From contig CAYJKQ010000017.1 in the NCBI GenBank assembly GCA_964370815.1, forward strand, positions 1 to 50,279: a DNA stretch of 50,279 nt, written 5' to 3'. This DNA comes from UBA12087 sp964370815 (GTDB lineage: Bacteria > Chloroflexota > Anaerolineae > Anaerolineales > Villigracilaceae). The translations under genes and the position numbers were made by a program. The notes below the pieces were generated by a model. The model saw only the letters and a program-made list of their open reading frames with translations. It made no database searches and was not told the origin of the DNA. Each line of letters opens with the position of its first letter. Positions within the stretch are counted from its first letter, which is position 1. This document shows, in pieces, positions 25,647 to 32,646 of the stretch.

Positions 25647-26579
25647 TCAGTCGCCCAGGTCCTTATACAGGACAGTGCTCAGGTAGCGCTCTCCAAATGA
25701 GGGGATGATCACCACGATCATCTTAGCGGCGTTTTCGGGACGGACAGCCAGTTGCAAGGCAGCCCAGGTGGCAGCCCCGGATGAGATGCCTACCAACAGA
25801 CCTTCTTCACGCGCCATGCGGCGGGCGGTTTCGAGGGCATTATCATTGCTGACCTGGATGATCTCGTCATAGATGGAGGTGTTCAAAACATCCGGAACAA
25901 ATCCGGCACCAATGCCCATGATGACATGCGGACCTTTGGGTCCACCTGAAAGGATGGCAGATGCTTCCGGCTCAACTGCCACTACCCGGAAACCGGGTTT
26001 GTGTGCCTTAAGAGCTTCACCTGCGCCTGTGATGGTGCCGCCTGTACCAACCCCCGCCACCAGGATATCTGCTTTACCCTCCGTATCGCGCCAGATCTCT
26101 TCGCCGGTGGTAAGGCGATGAATTTCCGGGTTGGCTGGGTTGGTGAATTGCTGGGGGATGTAGTATCGATCGTCACCGGCAGCCATTTCGGCAGCTTTAT
26201 TAATGGCTCCCGGCATACCATCAGCACCCGGGGTCAGGATCAGCTCGGCTCCGTAGGCTCGCAGCAACATGCGACGTTCCCTGCTCATGGTATCCGGCAT
26301 GACCAGTTCGCAGGCATAACCACGGGCTGCACACACCATCGCCAGGGCAATACCGGTGTTTCCGCTGGTGGCTTCCAACACAATGGTGTCTGATTTGATC
26401 AACCCGGCTTTTTCGGAGGCAATGATCATGGAAGCGCCAATACGATCCTTGACACTATGGGCCGGATTGAAGAATTCCAGCTTGGCCAAGACCTGCGCCC
26501 CTGCTCCAGCGGTGATGCGATTCAGCCGCACCAGCGGAGTGTTCCCGATTAATTCGATGACGTTATCAGCAATTTTCAT
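25647..26579 (-). CDS. cysK: Cysteine synthase A (O-acetylserine sulfhydrylase)
   Basis: A 310-residue PLP enzyme that makes cysteine from O-acetylserine and sulfide. K44 in NPAHSVKDRIGASM binds PLP, EATSGNTGIALAM is the substrate loop, VAGVGTGGTITGAG binds the phosphate, and GLLVGISSGAATWAAL is the C-terminal conserved block. GGAG lies about 7 nt before the ATG. It is the first gene of the cysK-cysE operon and is preceded by a promoter (26889-26916), a Cys-containing leader peptide (26810-26881) and hairpins that suggest control by cysteine supply. The order cysK then cysE is the reverse of that in many bacteria. Confidence 0.97.
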   Translation of the reverse strand: MKIADNVIELIGNTPLVRLNRITAGAGAQVLAKLEFFNPAHSVKDRIGASMIIASEKAGLIKSDTIVLEATSGNTGIALAMVCAARGYACELVMPDTMSRERRMLLRAYGAELILTPGADGMPGAINKAAEMAAGDDRYYIPQQFTNPANPEIHRLTTGEEIWRDTEGKADILVAGVGTGGTITGAGEALKAHKPGFRVVAVEPEASAILSGGPKGPHVIMGIGAGFVPDVLNTSIYDEIIQVSNDNALETARRMAREEGLLVGISSGAATWAALQLAVRPENAAKMIVVIIPSFGERYLSTVLYKDLGD

Positions 26580-26604
26580 TTCTACTCCAATAATATTTTT
26601 TCTG

Positions 26605-26662
26605 ACCGTCTCGAAGGTTGGATTTTATGAACAAGTGGTTTCAACGAAACCTTCGGGACGGT
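26605..26662 (-). promoter_or_regulatory. Long hairpin just before the cysK ribosome binding site
   Basis: In the transcript, AACCTTCGAGACGGT pairs with its partner: plus-strand arms 26605-26619 and 26648-26662, 15 bp with one mismatch and a 28-nt loop. It ends 25 nt before the cysK ATG, leaving GGAG free, and no U-run follows, so it may protect the mRNA, set translation, or be an alternative folding partner for the leader. Confidence 0.5.
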
Positions 26663-26682
26663 TGTTAGTAATAATAAATAGA

Positions 26683-26780
26683 AAGACCAACTGGAAAATA
26701 AAAAGAACAGCAGACGAATGCCATGCGCAAACAATATTCGCATGCGGGTTTCGCTCACCGTTCTTCAGTCAGTTGGTCTT
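26683..26780 (-). terminator. Attenuator-like hairpin with U-tract in the cysK leader
   Basis: On the minus strand an inner hairpin has AAGAAC/GTTCTT ends (26703-26708 with 26760-26765) and a CATGCG/CGCATG core (26722-26727 with 26739-26744), and runs directly into a U-rich tract (TTCTTTTTATTTT). A perfect 11-bp outer stem, AAGACCAACTG (26683-26693) with CAGTTGGTCTT (26770-26780), encloses hairpin and tract together. The inner hairpin plus U-tract is terminator-like; the outer stem would compete with it. This is what an attenuation switch needs. Confidence 0.5.
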
Positions 26781-26785
26781 GGTTG

Positions 26786-26831
26786 GTGTCTTTTTAGAAG
26801 AGGCGGTGATTACGATCCCCGCCGCAGACAC
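26786..26831 (-). promoter_or_regulatory. Hairpin overlapping the Cys codons of the leader peptide
   Basis: GTGTCT (26826-26831 in transcript sense) pairs with AGACAC (26786-26791), and GGCGG with CCGCC (26819-26823 with 26802-26806). The TGT codon of the leader peptide lies in the first arm, so a ribosome stalled there would block this hairpin. Confidence 0.45.
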
Positions 26832-26881
26832 ATGCAAGAGGATTTCATTCTTGCGATTTCAATAATATTTATGAGTTTCAT
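26810..26881 (-). CDS. Cys-containing leader peptide upstream of cysK
   Basis: A 23-codon frame in the cysK leader, starting with ATG exactly 7 nt after a TATAAT (so perhaps leaderless) and ending MKSSCMCLRRGS then TAA. A shorter form starts at an in-frame ATG at 26848. It holds two cysteine codons, TGC (26834-26836) and TGT (26828-26830), followed by Leu and two Arg. Short Cys-containing peptides ahead of cysteine-synthesis genes act as ribosome-stalling sensors in actinobacteria. Here it lies upstream of cysK-cysE with hairpins at 26786-26831 and 26683-26780. Translation is unproven, and the frame is too short for coding statistics to help. Confidence 0.6.
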   Translation of the reverse strand: MKLINIIEIARMKSSCMCLRRGS

Positions 26882-26888
26882 AACAAAT

Positions 26889-26916
26889 ATTATACCAATT
26901 TTATCCAATTTGTCAA
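26889..26916 (-). promoter_or_regulatory. Near-perfect sigma70-type promoter of the cysK-cysE operon
   Basis: On the minus strand TTGACA (26911-26916) and TATAAT (26889-26894) are both exact consensus hexamers with a 16-bp spacer. The predicted start falls at about 26881, on the A of the leader-peptide ATG. AATTGG occurs twice in the spacer, and ACAAAT/ATTTGT form an inverted pair across the element, so a regulator of the Rrf2/CymR type could bind; that is inference. Confidence 0.75.
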
Positions 26917-27064
26917 TGAACTCAAAGGAAAGTGTTGAAAAAGACCTTTTGTATTGTCATTGTTCCTTTTTCAACAAGTTCGACTATTTTCATATTAACT
27001 TTTTTCCTGTATACTGGATTTATCGTTTTCGCAACTCATCTTATTGGAAATTTTGGGAGACGCT

Positions 27065-28021
27065 ATGAAAAAGAACACCGACAATCTTTTCTGGGGGATC
27101 ATCCTGATCCTGGCTGCAATTGGAGTGCTGGCACAACAACAGGGGTATATCGATTTCAAGGCCCTGTCCACCAACACCTGGACCTGGGTATTTGCCGGAG
27201 CCGGGCTTTTGTTCCTGGTGCGCTACCTGATATCTGGCTTGAAAAAGTGGGGCTACCTGTTCCCGGCCTGTGTACTGGGTGCACTGGCGGTCATCATTGC
27301 CCTGGCTGAGACAGGCAAAAATGACGAATTTCTGGGTTCGCTGATCTTCATAGCAGTTGCCATTCCCTTCCTGGTGGCATTTTTAACGAATATCCGGGAA
27401 AACTGGTGGGCGCTCATCCCGGCTTTTGGCTGCCTGGTCTTGGCTACCGTGATCAACTTTGCCGACACTGTGGCGGGTGAATGGATCGGTGCCTTGATCA
27501 TGTACGGCATCGGTCTGCCCTTCCTGCTGGTATATTTAGTGAACCGCACCCGGCGCTGGGCACTTATCCCCGGGTTGATACTGGTCGGCATCGGGACACT
27601 GTCGCTGGTCAGCGTGATCAATGCATGGGCAAACATCTTTGTCAGCTTGGTAATTGCCGGAATCTTCTTTTATGTGTATTTCACCCGACCTGAAAGATGG
27701 TGGGCTTTGATACCAGCTGGCATGATGACATCCATCGCACTTGGGTCGATCCTGAGCCTGCCTTTCCTGGGAGCCTTTGCCAGCACCTCCATTCCAACCG
27801 GGATCATGTTCCTGGGATGGGCTGGAACGTTTTACTATTTGTGGTTGCAGCGTGCCAAGGCTCCCACTGACTGGGCGCGCATCCCGGCTATCGTATTCTT
27901 GATCGTGGCTGTTGTTCAACTGGTACTGGGAGCCATATCCGAGATCGGAATGATCGTCCTGCTATTTGCCGGTGGGATCCTGCTGATCTATTTTGGTTTG
28001 CACCCCAAAAAGACTGGTTAG
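27065..28021 (+). CDS. Polytopic membrane protein with five internal repeats
   Basis: A 318-residue membrane protein with about ten hydrophobic segments. A motif of the form W-[GA]-[LYR]-[IF]-P, with an aromatic residue usually before it, recurs at P67, P119, P169, P217 and P274 (spacings 52, 50, 48, 57), so the protein was built by duplication of a two-helix unit. The N-terminus (NLFWGIILILAAIGVLAQQQG) resembles a LiaF-like membrane domain. ATG 27065 follows GGGAG; an upstream in-frame ATG at 27044 is less likely. It is divergent from cysK. Family and function are not recognised. Confidence 0.78.
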   Translation: MKKNTDNLFWGIILILAAIGVLAQQQGYIDFKALSTNTWTWVFAGAGLLFLVRYLISGLKKWGYLFPACVLGALAVIIALAETGKNDEFLGSLIFIAVAIPFLVAFLTNIRENWWALIPAFGCLVLATVINFADTVAGEWIGALIMYGIGLPFLLVYLVNRTRRWALIPGLILVGIGTLSLVSVINAWANIFVSLVIAGIFFYVYFTRPERWWALIPAGMMTSIALGSILSLPFLGAFASTSIPTGIMFLGWAGTFYYLWLQRAKAPTDWARIPAIVFLIVAVVQLVLGAISEIGMIVLLFAGGILLIYFGLHPKKTG

Positions 28022-28041
28022 CCCTGCAACCCCTGTTTAAT

Positions 28042-28072
28042 AAAGGCGGTCCGAATTGGTCCGCCTTTTTGG
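28042..28072 (+). terminator. Rho-independent terminator after the repeat membrane protein
   Basis: AAAGGCGG (28042-28049) pairs with CCGCCTTT (28061-28068), with the loop TCCGAATTGGT able to add CC/GG pairs, followed by TTTTTGG. It lies 20 bp after the stop codon at 28021 and ends that transcript. Confidence 0.75.
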
Positions 28073-28138
28073 ATTCCAGCGCTGCCGAAATGGCTGGCAT
28101 CAGGGTATACTCCCTAAAAGCATTCTCAAGGGAAGCTC

Positions 28139-28852
28139 ATGGAAGCAATGATAAATTTGGAAAAATGGTCGGTCAGTGATCTTAAATTGGATGTGGATGC
28201 CGTCCTGCGCGGCCAGGGTGCTGACCCGCTCATCATACGTGACAGACGCCCACGCCTGGTGGAGATCGCAGCCCAGGCATTGGAAGGCTCGCGTTTCCTG
28301 CTGGAACCGCAGGTCTTCATGCGCAAGCTGGCAGTCAGATCGCTGCGTCATGAGAAATTGGAATTAGAGGGTGGTATTACCTTAAAAGGGGAATGGATCT
28401 CCCAACTGCTTGCCCCGGCTGAAAGCGTTTATGCCATAATTTGCACAGTCGGTCAAAGAATCGAAACAGAAGCCTCCCGAAACATGGACACGGATATGCT
28501 AATGGGACTGGCTCTGGATGGAGTCGGTTCGGCAGGGGTGGAAGCCCTGGCACAGCTGGTCTGCAAACAGATCGAAGACCAGGCTGCGGTGGAAGGTCTG
28601 CAAACAAGCGTTCCGCTCAGCCCGGGCATGCTCAACTGGTCGGTGGAGGAAGGTCAGCCGGTCATTTTTGAGATCCTTGCAGATGTCAACAGTGTGGTAG
28701 AGCTGACCCCTTCCTTCCTGATGAGACCGCGCAAGAGCCTATCGATGCTTCTGGGAGTAGGCGCAGCGCTTGGAGAGAAAGGTAGCACCTGTGATTACTG
28801 TGCCATGCAGGGCACCTGTAAATACCGTGGTGAAGTCGGTCATGCCCAATAA
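28139..28852 (+). CDS. Methionine synthase activation domain-like protein with C-terminal Cys cluster
   Basis: A 237-residue protein resembling the reactivation domain of cobalamin-dependent methionine synthase, seen as a separate protein. The match is in SVPLSPGMLNWSVEEGQPVIFEIL and ELTPSFLMRPRKSLSMLLGVG, which correspond to the RxSPGYxxW...PSxSVSGxxxG region that binds AdoMet in MetH; here it reads LSPGMLNW and MRPRKSLSMLLGVG. The end has CDYCAMQGTCKYR (CxxCx5C), possibly a metal or Fe-S site. Such proteins go with anaerobic corrinoid methyltransferases. AAGGGAAG precedes the ATG. No methyltransferase gene is adjacent, so the partner lies elsewhere. Confidence 0.7.
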   Translation: MEAMINLEKWSVSDLKLDVDAVLRGQGADPLIIRDRRPRLVEIAAQALEGSRFLLEPQVFMRKLAVRSLRHEKLELEGGITLKGEWISQLLAPAESVYAIICTVGQRIETEASRNMDTDMLMGLALDGVGSAGVEALAQLVCKQIEDQAAVEGLQTSVPLSPGMLNWSVEEGQPVIFEILADVNSVVELTPSFLMRPRKSLSMLLGVGAALGEKGSTCDYCAMQGTCKYRGEVGHAQ

Positions 28853-28897
28853 TAAGCCAGGTATTGATCCATCCTATTGAATGCAAAGGCTATTAAT

Positions 28898-29923
28898 ATG
28901 ACAACATCCGAAACCAATTTTTACCAAATCTCACATAATGGCTCACCCAAGCGCCTTAAAAGTCTTCAACAGGCTCTTAAACCCCAGGAGAAAGGCTGCT
29001 TTGTCTGGCTGGATTTTTTTCAACCCGAAAAAGAGGAGCTCCTGGCGCTGATCGAACCTTTTAATTTGCATCCCCTCTCGATCGAAGACTGCCTGGACGC
29101 GCAGAGTCAGATCCCCAAGATAGATGACTACCCGGGCAACACATTTATCATCTTTAATGATTTTGACCATTCCAACCATACCCTGAGCATCCATGAATTG
29201 GATGTCTTCATCGGAGTGCAATTCCTGGTCACGGTGCGTCATCACATTAGTGAGGATACACCCTTCCTGGAGGAGGTTGAACGTCGTTTTACGCGCAACA
29301 GTGAAAGCCTTCGCCAGGGTCCTGATTTCTTGCTGCACTTCATTCTGGACGAGGTGGTGGATAAAAAATTCATAGCCATTGAGGCGATCGAAGACGAACT
29401 CAACGAGGCTGAAGATGCCATCCTGTCTGACCTGAATAGCTTTAACCCGGCTGAATTGTTAAACCTGCGACGGGATCTACTTTCAATACGAAAAAGCCTG
29501 TTCAACGAACGTGAGATCCTGGTGAAGATCTGCCGCCTGGACAGTCCTTTCATCACCAAGAAAGCCATCTTCTTTTACAGGGATATCTATGACCACCTTT
29601 CCAAGTTCTTTGAGTTGACCGAGTCTTCACGCGATATTGTCACCAGCCTGATGGAAATCTATCTTTCGATGCTTAACAACCAGATGGCCAAGGCTGCCAA
29701 TAACACCAACATTACGGTGCGGCGCCTGACCTATATCACCACCATCTTCATGCCTCTTACTTTGCTGGCAAGCATAGGAGGCATGTCGGAATGGAGCATG
29801 ATAACCGGTCCCCAGAATTGGAGACTGAGCTATTCATTATTTTTACTTGGGCTGGTGGTTATAGGCGTGATCACCTGGTTGTTGTTACAGTGGTGGGAGA
29901 AGAAGCGCGGCAAAGAGGATTAA
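28898..29923 (+). CDS. corA: CorA-family divalent cation transporter, variant selectivity motif
   Basis: A 341-residue Mg2+/Co2+ channel of the CorA superfamily. The long N-terminal cytoplasmic domain has LNPLSIEDCLD-like sequence (NLHPLSIEDCLD), the long stalk helix is charged, and two transmembrane helices close the chain. The selectivity motif normally YGMNF reads GGMSEW, so the Asn is Ser, and the loop continues EWSMITGPQNW in place of the usual MPE. This sequence defines a CorA subgroup whose ion preference may differ. I chose ATG 28898 with AAAGG upstream rather than TTG 28877. It starts 45 bp after the MetH-like gene. Confidence 0.85.
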   Translation: MTTSETNFYQISHNGSPKRLKSLQQALKPQEKGCFVWLDFFQPEKEELLALIEPFNLHPLSIEDCLDAQSQIPKIDDYPGNTFIIFNDFDHSNHTLSIHELDVFIGVQFLVTVRHHISEDTPFLEEVERRFTRNSESLRQGPDFLLHFILDEVVDKKFIAIEAIEDELNEAEDAILSDLNSFNPAELLNLRRDLLSIRKSLFNEREILVKICRLDSPFITKKAIFFYRDIYDHLSKFFELTESSRDIVTSLMEIYLSMLNNQMAKAANNTNITVRRLTYITTIFMPLTLLASIGGMSEWSMITGPQNWRLSYSLFLLGLVVIGVITWLLLQWWEKKRGKED

Positions 29924-29984
29924 AGACAAGATTTACAGCCATGTGTCACTATGCAGGCAGCCTTAAATCCCATAGAATTGGGAA

Positions 29985-30956
29985 ATGTCCATCCGGGAAA
30001 CTCAACCCATAAATCTAACGCGCGGCTACCTGACGGCACTTATCAGCGCAGGTATTCTCTCGACCACTGCTATTTTCATTCGCTACCTGACTGAAACCTA
30101 CCAAATACCCGCCCTGGTTTTGGCTTTCTGGCGCGAGTTATTCGTTGCTCTCAGCTTATTGCCCATCCTGGGTTTGGTGCACCCGCAATTGTTGCGAGTG
30201 GATCGTAAACATCTGACCTTCCTGATGATCTACGGATTTGTCCTAGCTACTTTCAACGCCCTGTGGACCTTATCGGTTGCCTTGAACGGCGCATCTGTAT
30301 CGACTGTGTTGGCTTATTGCTCGGCTGGTTTTACAGCCCTGCTGGGCTGGTGGTTTCTAAAAGAACGCTTGGATTGGGGCAAAATTCTGTCCGTAATACT
30401 CACCTTCAGCGGGTGTGTCCTGGTTTCCGGCGCACTGGACCCGGCAGTCTGGTCAGCCAATGTTCTGGGGATCATGACAGGGATCCTGTCCGGATTGGCC
30501 TACGCAATTTACTCCTTGCTGGGGCGTAAAGCCTCACAGAACGGGTTGAACCCATGGACCACCCTGCTTTACACCTTTGGATTCGCTGCAATCTTCCTGC
30601 TGATCACCAATCTGGTATTGGGAGCCAGCCTGCCCGGTGCAGCCGTGCATCCATCCGACCTTTTGTGGCTCGGGAACAGCGCTGCCGGCTGGGTGATCTT
30701 GTTCCTTTTGGCGATCGGACCCACCCTGGGTGGTTATGGCTTGTATAATGTCAGCCTGGTTTATCTACCTTCCAGTGTTGCCAACCTGGTGGTTACCATC
30801 GAGCCAGTCTTCACTGCAGTCATAGCCTATCTTCTGTTGCATGAGCGTCTTAATTTCATCCAGATCATGGGAAGTCTGTTGATATTGGGTGGCGTTATCT
30901 TCCTGAGAATTTACGAAGGGCGCGCGTCCGCCCGCTACTTACGCAGGGGGAAGTAA
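29985..30956 (+). CDS. EamA/DMT family transporter
   Basis: A 323-residue protein with ten predicted transmembrane helices in two EamA repeats (about residues 15-140 and 155-300). STTAIFIRYLTE, ALVLAFWRELFVALSLLPIL, and the second-repeat AYAIYSLLGRKAS and PSSVANLVVTIEPVFTAVIAYLLLHERLNFIQIMGSLLILGG (split here) are typical. Family members move metabolites such as amino acids or sugars, usually outward; the substrate is not deducible. TAGAAT lies 6 nt before the ATG with only a weak GGGAA, so translation may be leaderless. The C-terminal tail is basic. Confidence 0.87.
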   Translation: MSIRETQPINLTRGYLTALISAGILSTTAIFIRYLTETYQIPALVLAFWRELFVALSLLPILGLVHPQLLRVDRKHLTFLMIYGFVLATFNALWTLSVALNGASVSTVLAYCSAGFTALLGWWFLKERLDWGKILSVILTFSGCVLVSGALDPAVWSANVLGIMTGILSGLAYAIYSLLGRKASQNGLNPWTTLLYTFGFAAIFLLITNLVLGASLPGAAVHPSDLLWLGNSAAGWVILFLLAIGPTLGGYGLYNVSLVYLPSSVANLVVTIEPVFTAVIAYLLLHERLNFIQIMGSLLILGGVIFLRIYEGRASARYLRRGK

Positions 30957-30986
30957 ATATTAAATTTAACAAAAACAGGCAGTCCA

Positions 30987-31026
30987 AACAGAACAGACCT
31001 GACAGGTTTTTGAAACCTGTCAGGTC
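30987..31026. repeat. 40-bp direct repeat, left copy (hairpin-forming)
   Basis: AACAGAACA then a 14-bp inverted repeat, GACCTGACAGGTTT (30996-31009) and AAACCTGTCAGGTC (31013-31026), loop TTG. The same 40 bp recurs without mismatch at 32598-32637. It is followed by TCATTGTATAAT, a possible promoter of the lipoprotein gene. Confidence 0.8.
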
Positions 31027-31059
31027 TACTTCATTGTATAATAGCAGCAGGAGGACAGC

Positions 31060-32238
31060 ATGCCCCGAACATATCTCTTCACCCTGCCCCTGGTTATCCT
31101 GTTGTGCGCTTGCGCCTCAGCTGCGCCTATGTATACGCCCACCCGGCTGCCTTCCGCCTCCCCGAGTGCCACGCCGACACTGACAGCCAGCCCCAGCCCC
31201 GAACCGTCCCCGACTCCGACTCCGAAACCTGATTGGATGACGGCTATTGAAATTCAGGATCCTGAAGGCAGCTATTATAAAGAAGTAAATGGCCAACCGG
31301 TTATCGATCTTTATGAGACTAAAGACCGGCAGGAGAATATCAGTCTTAATCAGGAATCAATCAGGATCATGACAACCGCCGACGGCTTAAACCCCAATAT
31401 CCTGACCGCAAGAGATACTGACGGTAATCAATACGCCTTCAATCCCGACCACGGCTGGTTTATGGTCCCTGCCGAAGTCCAGATGGACTACGCAAAACTT
31501 GGCGAATATACCGAAGTGGAGCAAAGTTTTATCGAAGACGGGCGGGCTAATATAACTTCAGCAATAAAATACGCTGGGAACCCGACCATCAGCCCCGACG
31601 CCATCGATCCGGTTTATTGGATAGGGTACAATGCCTACTCACCCGTTCCTACTTTATGTTTAAATGCCTGTGGGTTGAGGATTGGTAATTATGGATATTA
31701 TCCTGAAGAGCTTGCAAAAATGCGTTACGATTCCAATACCAAGCCTTTTGCCTGGACCGGTTATTACAAGGTCCAACTGGACAACGGAGAGACCATTTAT
31801 ACGGTCAGCCGGACCTTAAAAAATCCGACCGAAACAAACAAAGATCAGTTGATCAATCTGTTTTACGGGTTTGATAAAAAAACATATGAAGGACTGACTA
31901 CTGGTCTTCGTGGTTCACCCGGTTGGTCATCTTTCAGATTGATTTATGAACAAACCAATGATGGTTTATATGATTTTCTTACTATTCTTGCCCCGCCCGA
32001 GCCGTATTCTTTTGATCCGAATCGGAAATATTTAATGGGTGGTGGGCCTAATCCTGTCGTCGGTAATCTCCAGAAACCCGGTCAACTTATATCACTTTTT
32101 GATCAAGTCTATCAACAGAATATTGTAAAACTAATAAACTTACAATTTAATAATACAGATGTTTTTCCTCTTGCCCAGCCTTTACCTGTCGGATTACTTT
32201 CAAAATCAATTCTTTTTACTACCTTTATAAATACTTAA
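31060..32238 (+). CDS. Predicted lipoprotein, unknown function
   Basis: A 392-residue exported protein of no family that I recognise. The N-terminus MPRTYLFTLPLVILLCAC is a lipoprotein signal peptide whose LCA-C box puts the lipid-bearing Cys at residue 18. A ~40-residue linker rich in Ser, Pro and Thr (TPTLTASPSPEPSPTPTPKP) follows, as in other Chloroflexota surface lipoproteins, then a ~330-residue polar extracellular domain rich in Asp, Asn and Tyr with no clear motif. GGAGG lies 5 nt before the ATG. Base composition of the second half is AT-richer than the neighbours, and two identical 40-bp repeats flank the gene and its downstream region, so it may have arrived or moved as a unit. Confidence 0.75.
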   Translation: MPRTYLFTLPLVILLCACASAAPMYTPTRLPSASPSATPTLTASPSPEPSPTPTPKPDWMTAIEIQDPEGSYYKEVNGQPVIDLYETKDRQENISLNQESIRIMTTADGLNPNILTARDTDGNQYAFNPDHGWFMVPAEVQMDYAKLGEYTEVEQSFIEDGRANITSAIKYAGNPTISPDAIDPVYWIGYNAYSPVPTLCLNACGLRIGNYGYYPEELAKMRYDSNTKPFAWTGYYKVQLDNGETIYTVSRTLKNPTETNKDQLINLFYGFDKKTYEGLTTGLRGSPGWSSFRLIYEQTNDGLYDFLTILAPPEPYSFDPNRKYLMGGGPNPVVGNLQKPGQLISLFDQVYQQNIVKLINLQFNNTDVFPLAQPLPVGLLSKSILFTTFINT

Positions 32239-32385
32239 AAAAAATTCATAAATATAATTCAAAGTAGCTTCGGGGAAGTGAGGATTTATAACATTTGAAT
32301 CGTAACCTTTTTTCTGCTACCATTTTTACATGCGGTTTAAATCTTGTTTAACATCGTTGGTTATATTATCTGTTACTGCTTAAGC

Positions 32386-32494
32386 TTGTCACCCTGAGGT
32401 CACGTTTTTTCGACCGACACTTGCACCTGCATGCAAGTGCAGGTGAGGGTCTTCTGCAATACCAGGGGATCCTTCACTTCGTTCAGGATGACAC
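32386..32494. repeat. MITE-like element with 11-bp terminal inverted repeats and two alternative hairpins
   Basis: The ends TGTCACCCTGA (from 32387) and TCAGGATGACA (32483-32493) are inverted repeats with one mismatch, about 108 bp apart. Inside are two overlapping hairpins: CACTTGCA with TGCAAGTG (32418-32425 with 32432-32439), and CACCTGCA with TGCAGGTG (32424-32431 with 32438-32445), which cannot form together. The TCACCCTGA/TCAGGATGACA type of element is seen in many bacterial genomes. The rest of the 32239-32646 gap holds the two repeats listed separately and no gene. Confidence 0.5.
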
Positions 32495-32507
32495 TTGAAT
32501 TGCGGGA

Positions 32508-32536
32508 ACCTTCCCGCTAAGAGCACGCGGGACTTT
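32508..32536. repeat. GC-rich short repeat, copy 2
   Basis: CCTTCCCGCTAAGAG then CACGCGGGACTTTT, matching the unit at 505-562, with the CCCGC/GCGGG stem. This copy is single, while copy 1 has an internal duplication. Confidence 0.55.
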
Positions 32537-32597
32537 TGGCGAAATCCCCGACCCGCAGGGGTAAGGGGGGACGCTGCTTATCTGAAATTTTCAATTT

Positions 32598-32637
32598 AAC
32601 AGAACAGACCTGACAGGTTTTTGAAACCTGTCAGGTC
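32598..32637. repeat. 40-bp direct repeat, right copy (possible nuo terminator)
   Basis: Identical to 30987-31026, with GACCTGACAGGTTT (32607-32620) and AAACCTGTCAGGTC (32624-32637) around TTG. It ends 9 bp before the nuoN stop codon on the minus strand, where the 14-bp stem followed by TGTTCTGTT could also terminate the nuo transcript. Confidence 0.8.
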
Positions 32638-32646
32638 ATATTCACA

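Noticed and set aside
26605..26831. T-box or SAM riboswitch in the cysK leader
   Set aside because: No TGGxACCGCG T-box sequence and no SAM-I core seen; the leader-peptide model fits better.
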